From Typhlomys cinereus (Eukaryota > Chordata > Mammalia > Rodentia > Platacanthomyidae), in contig JALPQD010000294.1 in the NCBI GenBank assembly GCA_023101885.1, positions 124,001 to 188,000 on the forward strand: a stretch of DNA of 64,000 bases, given 5' to 3'. Under the pieces are notes generated by a model. The model was not told the origin of the DNA, searched no databases, and was given only the letters and a program-made list of their open reading frames with translations. A program made the position numbers and the translations under genes. Positions 1-11,900 of this stretch are shown one piece after another. Each line of letters begins with the position of its first letter. The first letter of the stretch is position 1.

Positions 1-1745
1 TGTTTCTGCAGCCCAGGATCTGAAGGCTCTTGGGAGAAGGCAGCTGCTCCCTCCCCGCTGGACCTGTGGTTAGGAGCAGGAAGACAGGGGTTCAACCGTT
101 AAAGTTCATACTCAGAGCAGGCGTGACGCTGGCAGGGGTCTCGCCTCCGTGAAACAGAGACATCTGGGAAGTTGACAGAAGAAATGGGCAGTTCACAACT
201 TAACAGAGTTGCTGTGCTTCAGACTTGCAGCCTGTAGGAACCGCCATCGCTACTGCCGTTATCTTGATTGTCAATATTGCTGGAACAATCAAGGCTGCTT
301 ATGACGGAGTCCTGAACCTCCTAGAGAGAGAAGGGAGACAGATAAATAAAGACAAGTGGATCACAGGGTTCATTTCAGGGTACAAGTGCTAGCAAGGGTC
401 CAGGCAACTGTGATAGTGTAAGTAACCTTCTGGTAGGCAAATCTACAGATAGGACAGCTCCCCTTCTCTTGTCCAGCACCTGCCCCAAAGATTCTCTCGG
501 AATGTAGTTGTTTCTCCTGAGATCCTCCTCATCCATGGGGGAATGTTGCTACGTCGGCCATTGTGTAGATGTCGTGGAAGTAAATGCCATTGCGGTGAAT
601 TCGTGGATTCAGGAACCCTGTCACAATTGGAGTGTTCAGGGCGGCAGTACACATCCCCACTTTGAGGCTTTTACAATCTTAACTGTCCCTTCGATCCACA
701 CAAGCAGAGGGACATGACAGCGGAAGACAGGGCTGGATTAGTGAGTGGAGTGGAGAGGAGGCAGTGGGAGGCAAAGACACAAACTCATTTGGTTTGTATA
801 TGAAAATGTCAAAGAATGAAGAAAGAGAAAAAAGGCAAAAACAGGAGAGTAATGAGTTCTTCAGCCCAGAGATAACCAAACTCTGGGACAATAGACTAAC
901 AGAGTCAGTATGAATGGTAGGGCTTGGTCTCAAAAGGCTTCTCAGTCCACCTCTGCCTTGACTCCTGACTGTTCTTATCTCCGTGGAAATGACTATTTGA
1001 AGACTCACTGCAGAGGCGGGGAGGGGGCTCAGTTGATAGCGTTGTTTGCCTGCGGTTCTGCTCCAGCACTGTAGAAACCAGTTATGAGGATCCATCTGTA
1101 ATCCCAGCACTCAGGAGGTAAAGGTAGGAGGATCTGGAGTTCAAGGTCATCCTCTACTACATACGTAAGGAGACTGAGGCTAGCCTGATCTACATGACGC
1201 CCTGTTTCAACAACAATAACAACAGCAAAATGGATGATTACAGATGGTGACCTCAAGAGGAAACTAGGGACAGGAAGAACTAGAGAAAATCTGGTTGGGA
1301 AGAGCCAGACACGTGTAGTGGGAGGGGGAGGAGATACTTCCCTGCCCACTCGGGCTATTTGATGTCACTATGCCAGTGCCCATTTATTGAGCAACGGCTG
1401 TATGCTAAACCTTCTGCATTATGATAGTCAGAAGAATAACAGCTATCAAAAATGGAAAAATACTTTGCTGACATCTCTATGTGGAATTTATCCAATGGCC
1501 TCTCCACAGATGGATGCTCCAATATGTGACAGCAGGGGAAACTGAGGCAGGAAAGGTTGCATCTCCTCTGCAGGGTCTTGTCTCTGTTTCTGTTTTGTTT
1601 TGTTTTGTTTTCAGCCAGGGTCTTTCTATGTAGTTGTGGTTGGCCTGGAACTTAGGCAATCTTCCTGTCTCTCTGCATCACAAGTGCTGGGATGATAAGC
1701 ATGTACTGGCTACAGTAGTTCTGCCTGAAGATTTTTTAAAATTTT

Positions 1746-1797
<52 letters not shown>

Positions 1798-2731
1798 AGA
1801 TCAAAAGACAACTTTCAGGAATCAGTTCTCTCCTTCCATCAGGTGGGTTCCAGACTCGGGTCAACAGATTTAGTAACAAACCCTCTGAATCTCTGAGCCA
1901 TCTCTGTGGCCCCACAACTTAAAATATATATATATATAATTTTAGTGTTTTGTACATGAATATGGTAAACTTAGAATATTTTCATATCTTAATCCCCAAT
2001 CCCATCCCTCCTCCTCTTCCATTACAACTTTTCTTCTCTCCTGTCAGATTCCCTCCTATTTTCAAGGCCTTTGGAATGTGTGACCTACTGGAGTTCATCT
2101 GGTTTGCTTTTCAAGTCACATGTCTGAGTACTTTCATGAATATAATGGCAGTGGGTATGCCATCAGCATTAACCCTCACCAGTCTCTCAGGGATGCGTGG
2201 AGTATCCAAAAATATTTCCCCTTCTATGATGAAATGTTGATAAGACAAATTGTATGAAGGTCTTGTGGGAATATACATAGCTGCAATGAATTCATGAACA
2301 CAACGGCCCTGTGATGACAGAAGATGTTGTCTCAGCTCCAGAGTTTTATGAATAGAAAATGTACAGAAGACTCAAATGCAGAACTGGGCACTAGCATTTG
2401 GGAAGTGGAAACAGGAAGATCAAAAGTTCAAGGCTTTTGCTGGCTACATAGGGAGTTCAGGGTCAGCCTGGATGACATGAGACCCTGTCTCAAAAAAAAA
2501 AACCTAAAGAAATTTGAACCTGGATCTGTGTAACCATGGAGATCGCTATCCCCACCTATTACCACACTGTCCAGTCTGCTTACATTTGGCCTGTATGTTC
2601 TTTGCTTGGGCCTTCCATGGCTCCCTACCACCCTCACAGTGAACTCCTTGATGCGATGTCCAGCCTTCTTCTGAGGACCTGTCCCCAGCTCCTCACCCCA
2701 GTCTCTCTCACCTCTTTTCTTTCTTCTCCAG
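1..2731. other. 5' flank or first intron of EPS8L1, no assignable gene
   Basis: I could not find the start exon of EPS8L1 here. It should encode about six residues and end in phase 2. The stretch holds B1-like SINE fragments (about 1070-1220 and 2370-2500), a long GT repeat near 1750-1796 and an AT-rich patch near 1920-1940. Two short coding-like pieces on the minus strand near 250-350 and 530-670 could not be tied to a known gene. In human, RDH13 lies on this side, but I see no RDH13 exon. Confidence 0.5.
1750..1796. repeat. (GT)n microsatellite
   Basis: About 23 uninterrupted TG dinucleotides upstream of the first visible EPS8L1 exon. It follows a T-rich stretch, so it may be the grown tail region of a SINE. 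Confidence 0.9.
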
Positions 2732-3400
2732 CCCAGAAGCTGCACCCAAACCAAGTGCCAAGTCTATCTATGGTAAGCTTGGAGTTAAAGGGGGGACACG
2801 GAATTGGGGTCCTGGGATATGAGGTGCTATAGACTGTACTGTTGGGTCTAGGGAAAAATTAAGAGTCTGGACTTCTGGTTCTAAGGAAGGGCTGGGTCAG
2901 GGCCCCTAGTTCTGAGGGAGGGCTGGGGTCTGGACTCTGAGAAAGAAGGCCGAGGTCTGACTCTTGAATACAATCCCCCATTTCCCACAGAACAGAGGAA
3001 GAGATACTCCACTGTGGTTATGGCGGATGTGTCCCAGTATCATGTCAATGTGAGTCTGGAGTCTGTGTTCCCCTGGAGTCTCTTGGGGAGAAATAGGCAG
3101 GTCTGGGGAGGCAGAGCCTTTGAAAACATCTAGCAGAAGAGACCATAGGATAGTCAGCTTCCTGTCTTTATGGACTTACCCCTCATTGCCTCAGACATTG
3201 ATAGAAAGCCCAGGAACTTAGTCCCTCCCATCAAATGAATCAGGACTCTAGATCTCAAAGTGAAAAAATTCCCCCCCAAGAGTTCCCTGTGCTCTTATGC
3301 AGACCAGAGGAGGCACTTAGAAAAAGCCTCTCTCTGCCGGCCAGGCTGCCCTCAATGCTAGTAATGAAGCTGATTCTGGGGACAGTGGGCTCAGGGGCTG

Positions 3401-3432
<32 letters not shown>

Positions 3433-3433
3433 T

Positions 3434-3472
<39 letters not shown>

Positions 3473-6389
3473 TTTTGCGTGTGTATGTGTGTGTGTATAT
3501 CAGAGGGCACTGTGAGTCCCTGTGGAGGTCCCAAGGGTGACTTTAGGAATCATCCTGGATGGCTTCTACTTCCTTTTTGCTTACCTCTGGATTTCCCAGA
3601 CTCTGGTCACTAGGACCAGAAATTCAGGACATTGACGTTTCTGCCTGGCGTTTTTTACGTGGGACCGGGGATGTGTGCTTGTTAGGCAGAATCTTAATCC
3701 CTAAGCTAGTTCTTTTGCCCTCAGGGGTTTATTTTTGGAGCTAGGGAGGCTCAGTTAGGCTGAGTCTGAAAATCTGGCTGAAGGGGTTCCAGCCCCACCT
3801 GGCATCGCACGGGACTCACTGCTTTCTTGCTCGCATCACAGCACCTGGTAACCTTCTGTCTGGGTGAAGAGGATGGCGTGCATACCGTGGAAGATGCTTC
3901 CAGGAAGCTGGCCGTTATGGACAGCCAGGGCCGCGTCTGGGCGCAGGAAATGTTGCTGCGAGTATCACCGGGCCAAGTCACACTGCTTGACCCAGTCTCC
4001 AAGGTGCCAAGTCACACGCACGTGGGTGGGAAAAGTTAGCCAAGCTGGGTTTGAATGTGAATCCCAGCTCCTAAGCATCCTTCCTCTGGGAACTTTGACA
4101 GAGTACCAACTGACATTTGGAACCTCGCCTATTAACCTAGTGTTATCTCTTACCCCAACCTCACATGGTTGTCTGTTCAGCTCTTGCACTTTGATAGGCG
4201 TTAATATCAAAGTGGGGCGGGGCTGTGCCTTTGGGTCGGTCCGTGGATCTGAGCATCTGTTAATGCTATTTACCATCCGGTCGGCAGGAGGAGCTGGAGT
4301 CCTACCCACTGGGCGCCATAGTGCGCTGCGATGCAGTGATTCCACCTGGGCGGAGTCGCTCTCTGTTGCTCCTAGTGTGTCAGGAGCCTGAGCGCGTACA
4401 GCCGGATGTGCACTTCTTCCAAGGCCTGCGCCTCGGGGTGAGTGGGCGAGGCTCTGGGCAGTAGATTGTAGGGGACGAAGCCTCTGTTTCCGGGTGGGAC
4501 CTGGGGCTTTAGAAACAGTCTAAGCAAAGGGAGAGGCTTGCTTTAAGAAAGTGGATCCAGGGGCTGGAGAGATGGCTCAGGGGTTAAGCCTCTGCCTTGC
4601 AGGCGGAAGGTCCTGAGTTCGGATCCTAGACCTCACGTATAGATGCCGGGCGGAAGCGGGGGCAGCCTTGCGTTTCTGGTCCCAGTAGGGCGGAGCCTGT
4701 GAATCTCCGGGCAGGGTAAACAAGGAGGAGGTGGCGGTGGTCCATGATGGTTCTCGAATTCGTCTGTGGTTCTTCACACACACCACATACATACACACAC
4801 ATATATACATACATGCGCACACACGCATACACGTACAATTGAATAAATAATAAAAAGAAAAAAAAGAAAGTGGATCCAGAATGGAGCAGGGTTCGTGGGC
4901 AGGTTGAACCTTCAGGATCAAGACAGGAAGTGAAGATGGATGTAGATGGAGCCGGGTACTGGGAGAACTCAGGAGAGAGGATGAGGGGCGATGTGGTCCA
5001 GGACGATAAGCCACCAGGACTGGGTCTGGGACAGATTTTGAGACAGACCTGAGGCTGAGCTCAGGAGCATGGCATGGGAGGGTAATGGGAAGAACTGGAG
5101 AAGCATGACCTGACAGCATGATTGGCAGGCGGAGTTAATTCAAGAAGACATCCAAGGAGCTCTGCACAATTATCGCTCCGGGCGCGGAGAACGCAGGGCA
5201 GCAGCGCTCAGGTGAGGTGAACTGACAATGGGAAGGAGAAGGTGGGGGAAGGGGTAGAGGGGAGGGAAAAACTGTCTAGATAATCTCTTCATCTGAGAAA
5301 TGGGCTGATACCAACAGCCTAGAGCCTAGAGTATTGAATAGAGTCACATTAACTAGTTCTGCTCAGTCTTACCTGGACTTCTCAGACAAGGTGGCCCCTC
5401 TCCCTCTTCCCCGCGTGTAAAGTTTCTCCTCCTGCTGCTTTTTTCAAATTTTATTTGAGAGAGAGAGAGGGCGCACACATGCATGTCATGGTGCATGGTG
5501 GGGATCAGAGGACAACTTTCAAAAGTCACTTTTCTGTTTCCACCATGTGGACTTCTGGAAATCGAACCCAAGTCACCAGGTTTGCAAGCGGATGCTCACT
5601 GGCCCCTTCTGTTCCATCCCGTATAAGATTTCTCTCTAGGAAACGCCCAGCCGACATTTGACCTCTGCGAGCCTCCAGTCTCTCGTAGTTAAACCACCAA
5701 TATCTCCCTCCCTAGTTCCATCTGTCGACCAATCCTCAGTTTCCCCTTCTTATTTCTAAGGGCTACACAAGAAGAGTTGCAGCGCAATGCCTCACCTGCT
5801 GCAGAGACCCCGCCTCTGCAGCGCCGCCCGTCGGTCCGCGCAGTGATCAGCTCCGAGGAGTCAGCCCCAAGCCGAGGCCAACCCCGAGTGGAATCCATTC
5901 CCGAGACTGAGGAAGCGAGGAGACCCGGTCCAGCACGCACCATCCGCGCCGCAGACCCAACCTCCCCGGACTTGGGCCCGCGGGGGCCTGAGTTGGCTGG
6001 TCTGCAGGCTGAACGGGATGTGGTGAGTGGGGCAGGGCCAGTTGTGGACGGCACCCACGTCAATAAAGTCTGATTTAAGCTACGGAGTTTCAAGGATATG
6101 GGATCTCTAGGCATGACGTAGCCGACCTGATTCTGGGTGGGGTTCAGTTCTGGGAGAGTGGTTAGAATAGTGGGTGTGGGGCTGGAGAGGTGGCTCAGGG
6201 GTTAAGCCTCCGCCTTGCAGGCGGAAGGTCCTGAGTTCGGATCCCAGATCCCACGTATAGACGCCAGGCGGAAGCGGAGGCGGCCTGCGTTTCTGGTCCT
6301 GGTGGGCGGAGCCTGTGAATCCCGGGGCAGGAGGAGGTGGGGGCGTCCATGGTGGTTCCCGAATTCGTCCGTGGTTCTACGCACACACA

Positions 6390-6429
<40 letters not shown>

Positions 6430-8167
6430 TGCGCACAGTTGAATAAATAATAATAAAAAAATTAAAAAAAAAAGAATAGTGGGTGTGGCTCGGATGGGGG
6501 CGTGTCCAGGAGTTCACGTGTGTCCCTCTCCTGACCTCCAGGATATACTGAACCATGTGTTCGATGATGTGGAGAGCTTCGTCTCCCGGCTGCAGAAGTC
6601 AGCAGAAGCGGCCCGCGTGCTGGAGCATCGTGAGCGCGGCCGCAGGACCCGACGCCGAGCTGCGGGGGGTAAGTCCCCGGGGCACCCCCTGCCTAGACTA
6701 TCAAACAGCTCCTCTTTCTAGACCCTGTGGAATGATATCCTCGTATCCCCATCTCCCTATCTGCTGTTCACCCACAGAAGGTCTCCTGACACTGCGAGCC
6801 AAGCCCCCCACCGAGGCTGAATACACCGATGTACTTCAAAAGATCAAATATGCCTTCAGTCTGCTGGTGAGGACACATCTGTCTCTGGGCTGAAGGTGGG
6901 AGAGACGAGAGGACGGCGACCCTCGTCCATCGTGATAAGGTAGTATCAACCACCACAATCTTCCCCTGCAGGCGCGGCTGCGCGGCAACATCGCCAACCC
7001 TTCCTCCACAGAGCTGCTGCACTTTCTATTCGGACCTTTGCAGATGGTGAGACTCGGTCCCCCCTGTGGTGGAGGAATTAGGGGGTCCGATGGGCATGCT
7101 CACCCCAGCTCTTCTGCCAGATTGTGAACACGTCCGGAGGTCCGGAGTTCGCGAGCACCGTGCGACGCCCTTACTTGACATCTGAGGCTGTGGCGCTGCT
7201 ACGAGATAATGTTACTCCGCGAGAAAACGTGCTCTGGACCTCCCTGGGGGACGCTTGGACCCGCCCAGGGTGAGGGCGGGGCGATTGGAAGGAGGCAGGA
7301 TTTAGCTTGCAGGCGTGGCTAAAGACATTGAAGGGGGCGGGACTTAGGGTAAATGCCAGGCGTGAAAGAGAGATTTAAGACCTAACTCGCCCCCCCCCCA
7401 AAAAAAGACCTAACCCAGTCGGTTTGGAACAAGAAGAGTGGCTGAGAGGACCAAAACTGATCTACTGGGATAAAGGAAGGGCATCTATGTACCAGGCTGA
7501 GTTACGTGGAAAAGATGGAATTTATGTGGTGTAAAAAGTTCAGAAATGGAAGGGCTTCTGGGGCTGGAGAGGTGGCTCAGGTGTTAAGCCTCTGCCTTGC
7601 AGGCGGAAGGTCCTGAGTTCGGATCCTAGACCCCACATATAGACGCCAGGCGGAAGCGGGAGCGGCCTGCGTTTCTGGTCCTGGTAGGGCCGAGCCTGTG
7701 AATCCCCGGGCAGAGTAAACAAGGAGGAGGTGGAGGCGGTCCATGGTGGTTCCCGAATTCGTCCTTGTTTCTAAATACATACATACCCACACATACATAC
7801 ACACACGAGCACACATGCATACATGCACAAATGAATAAATAATAATTTTTAAAAAAAAGAAATGGAAGAGCTTCTGCTCTTGGAGGCTTAGGGGTAGGAA
7901 TGGAGCCCAAGAGCTGGGGAAAAAGCGACATAGATAGGTATAAGTAGTTGTTTCTAAAAAGGTAGTGTCTGGACTTGGCGGCAGGAATATCGGGAGTTCC
8001 AGGTAATTACTCTGCATGTATAAATACTCTGCAGCAGGTATAAATACTCTGTAGCAGATATAAATACTCTGCTACAGAACTAATTTGAGGTCTGCTGGGA
8101 TACATGAGACTTGGTCTCAGAAAAAGAAAGAGAGCAAGGAAGAAAGCAAGGAAGGAAGGGAGAGAAA

Positions 8168-8245
<78 letters not shown>

Positions 8246-8864
8246 ATAACAAAATGTAGCTAGAGGGCTGGAGAGATGGTTTAAGGGTTAAGACTTTTCT
8301 CATGAGCAGAAAGTTCATATAGTTCATATACCAGATCCCACATAAAAATGCCAGGTGGAAATGGCAGAGCCTGCACTTTCGGCGCTGAATGGAAGGGTTT
8401 GGGAAATCTCAGAGCAAAGCAAAAAAGAGGTAGACCAATCAAAGATGACTTCTGAAGTCATCCTTGGGCTTTCATGGGCACACACAAGTACCCTCTAATA
8501 CACCTACACAATTAATTAATTAATTAATTGTAAAGGTGTATGTCACTACACCTAGATTTTCCTCCAAATGTAGCTAGAAACCGGTTTGGAGAGAGTGACG
8601 CACTCCTATAATCCCTTGGGAGGCAGAGGGACAAGGATCTTTGAAAGTTTAAGACCACCCTGATCTAGTTAGCTAATTCCAGGCTAGCTAGGGATACATG
8701 GTGAGATCTTGTAACATAACGAGCCCCCCCCCAAAAAAAACTAAAAAGGGACCTCAAGATAGCCAAACATGGCGATCTGATTTCAATCTCCAAAAACCCA
8801 CATGGTTGGAAGGCAAAAATTAACTTCTGAAAGTTGTCCTCCATCTGTTGTGTGCCAGGGCATG

Positions 8865-8923
<59 letters not shown>

Positions 8924-11900
8924 CCCCCCGTCAAAGATAAAATAATAAAAACAACAAAAAAGAAAATCCGATATCACGTCCAATGCGAGGAGGTAGGGAC
9001 AGGGGTTGGAGTTGAGAATCATGAGGGCGGTGGGAGCCAGGCTTAGGGAAGAGATTAACTTTGTGGAGCCCATGATAGGGGCCAAGTGTGGTTGACCCAT
9101 CTGCTCGGTGCCTGGTCGTAGGGTAGAGCTGCCTTCGGAGGAAGGCTCTCCATACAGCCCCGAGTTCTACGGCGGCTGGGAACCCCCGGCCACTGACCCG
9201 CAGGGCCGCCCCTGGGAAGACCCGGTGGAGAAGCAGCTACAGCATGAGCGACGGCGTAAGCAGGTGAGACCGGGCTTCCACGGGACCACCAGTCTCCCCC
9301 TAGCGGCACAGCACAGAGGGGAGCTGACCCCAAGTTCTCCTTCACTGTCCACAGCAAAGCTCTCCCCAGGTTGCTGTCAATGGGTGAGTATTCGCTCAAG
9401 GGTGGATGTGGGGGTTCGGGAGGACTGCGTCCTGGGATCACCCGGCGCTGACTCCGCTTCCCCCCCACCCACCTTTTTTCCCTTGTCTTTTTCCTTCTGC
9501 CTTCCCGGCTCTTTGCAGGTGGGTGAGGTGGTGAGGAGATAGGGGCGGGGGCTGGGACAAAGGGTGGGGAGGAACTGGGAGGAAGGGAGGGAGGTGGAAT
9601 CCTGACTTCTGGGCCCAAGGGAGGAGAGAGAGGAAAAGCAGAGAAGTAGGGGCTGGGGGTGAGAGTGTTTGAGAATTTGGACACTCCCTGACCTCAAAAG
9701 ACTGGACCTCAAAAAGGCTGTTTGGTGTTGGGGAGCTTGGGAATGTACCATACCTAGGTTCTCATGGCACAGAGCCTGGGTGTTGGGAAGACAGAGGCTA
9801 GGGAATTGTACATTTAAAGACCACAAGTCTGACACGGGATCCTGAAGATTTAAAAGCAAGCTTGAAATTGCAAATTGTTGGGGACATTTTTTTTTTTTTA
9901 AATCTGGTAGAAGTTCCCAAAGGCTCTACAGAAATAGTTAAGTCCCTGCTGTGTGCAAACTGGGAGGCTATCCTGGTAGAGGGACCAGGAAACGATTCTT
10001 GGAACCTTGACCCTTTCTCGCCTAGATCCTTGGGAAGGAGAGAGCCAGGGATCTAAGTTTATAGTTCTACCAAGCTGTGGGTGCGAGGCAGCCTAGCTCC
10101 GGGATGGAGATGGTAGAGAAGAGGCCAGAATTTTAGCGTCCTTGGGAATCGAGGAAACAGAGTAAGGAAAGGAACATGGATTGGGAAGAAAATAAAACTG
10201 AGATTAGAGAAGGTGACTGTGAGTCAGGAGTCAGAGGGTCTCAGCTATGACAGCATACTGGGAGCTGCCGGCCCCACACAAGGGGTGCTGTGGCCCTGAA
10301 GACCTTCCCTCTCCCCTTCACAGGTAGGCCTGATGGGGTGTGAGGGATCTTGCTGGGGGAGAGGTGCAGAACCTAGGCTGCCTGGCACTAAAGGACCTTC
10401 TCTGCCTCTGTGTTTCTGAATCTTGGGCTTGGCACCTCTAGCTTTTAACTCATCTTCACTAGCCTCAAGTTCTTTGCCTGAAAAGGTGAGAAGTTCATGC
10501 CACTGCAGGGGCTTAGCAGAAACTCAGGGCTGTGTATCACCTTGGGCTCAAATTCAGCTGCAGGCAAAGCATGGCAGAGTGACTGACAAAGACAGCCTTG
10601 GGGGCAGTCTCATCACCCCACCCATCCCTCTCTGTCTGTCTATCTCTCTCTCTCTCTCTCTCTCTTGCTTCCTGACCTTGTGATCACTGTGCCTCAGTTT
10701 CCTTCCTGTAAATAGCCAGGCCTGTAACCCAAGCAAGTCAGGAGGCTGAGGCAGGAGCATAGAAAGTTCAAGACCTGCCCCAACTACAGAGAGTTCAAGG
10801 GCAGTCTATTCAACTTAGCAAGGCCTTAAAGGTGGGGTGTAAAAAAGAAGGTGGGGTGTCTCAGTGATAGAGGGTATGACTGGAATCCACCAGTGAGGGG
10901 CTAGGGATGTAGTTCAAAGGTAGAGGACTTGTCTAGAATTCCCCAGTGAGGGGCTAGGGGTGTGATTCAGCAGTAGATGACTTGCCTAGACTCTACCAGT
11001 GAAGGCCTGGGGATGTGGCTTGTCAGTAGGTCATGTACATAGAATCCAGCAGTGTGGGATTGGGGGCGTGGCTCAGTGGTAAAAGGCCAGCTTAGTAGGT
11101 ACTAGGCTCTAGATTCAGTCTCCAGTACTATATAATGAAGTGGGTGGGGAGGGAGAGAGGAAAGATGGGAGAAGAAAAAACTTAAGAGTTCAAATTCATG
11201 GAACAACCAAGAATGACGGAGAGAACTGAGAAGAATGTTTATATCATATGTTTACTGCACAGTGCCACACAAGGGAAGGAGCAAGGAACCTTTAAGCCAT
11301 CACTTCAATTTGGAGTCTGTGTTAACATATTAACTTGGCGCCTTTGGGTGACCCTTGCTTAGCTCTAACCACTCATCAGTGCCTTGCAGCCCAGATCTAT
11401 ACAACTGGCTCCCTCCTTGTCTCCAACCCTTCTAATTCTCCCCAGTCACCAAGATCCAGAGCCAGAAGCTGAGCTCCAACTGGAAGAGGAGCAAGTGGGA
11501 AAGTGGGTTCTGTGTAATTATGACTTCCAGGCCCGAAATAGCAGCGAGCTGTCAGTCAAACAACGGGATGTGTTGGAGGTTAGAAGTGGTGCGGGGGACA
11601 GTCTGGGACCTTGAAATCGGCTAGTTCTTTGTTAGGCAAAGACTGAGATTTTAATTTTCTCCTTTATACCCTACCCAGATTCTGGATGACAGTCGAAAAT
11701 GGTGGAAGGCCCGGGATCAACGAGGACAGGAAGGATATGTACCTTATAATATCTTGACACCCCACCCTGGACCCCAAGTGGGCCGCAGCCAAAGTCCTGC
11801 CCGAAGCCTGGTGAGCCCAGAGCAGGTTCTCAGGAGTCCTAGGGATGAAGGACAGGATGATGGGGTGTGGAAGGTTCTGGTGAGAGGAGGTAATGACGGC

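Noticed and set aside
4577..5119. 180-codon minus-strand frame over a SINE and EPS8L1 intron
   Set aside because: It is the antisense reading of the young B2-like SINE. Equivalent frames recur at every young copy (6195, 7577, 22700, 30502, 39375, 55548).
8871..8929. Possible regulatory pyrimidine tract
   Set aside because: It is a simple CT microsatellite at a SINE end, not near a splice acceptor of a coding exon.
10610..10665. CT-rich stretch as an exon acceptor for an extra EPS8L1 exon
   Set aside because: It is a short CT microsatellite. The exons at 9355-9383 and 11446-11578 join in phase without anything between.
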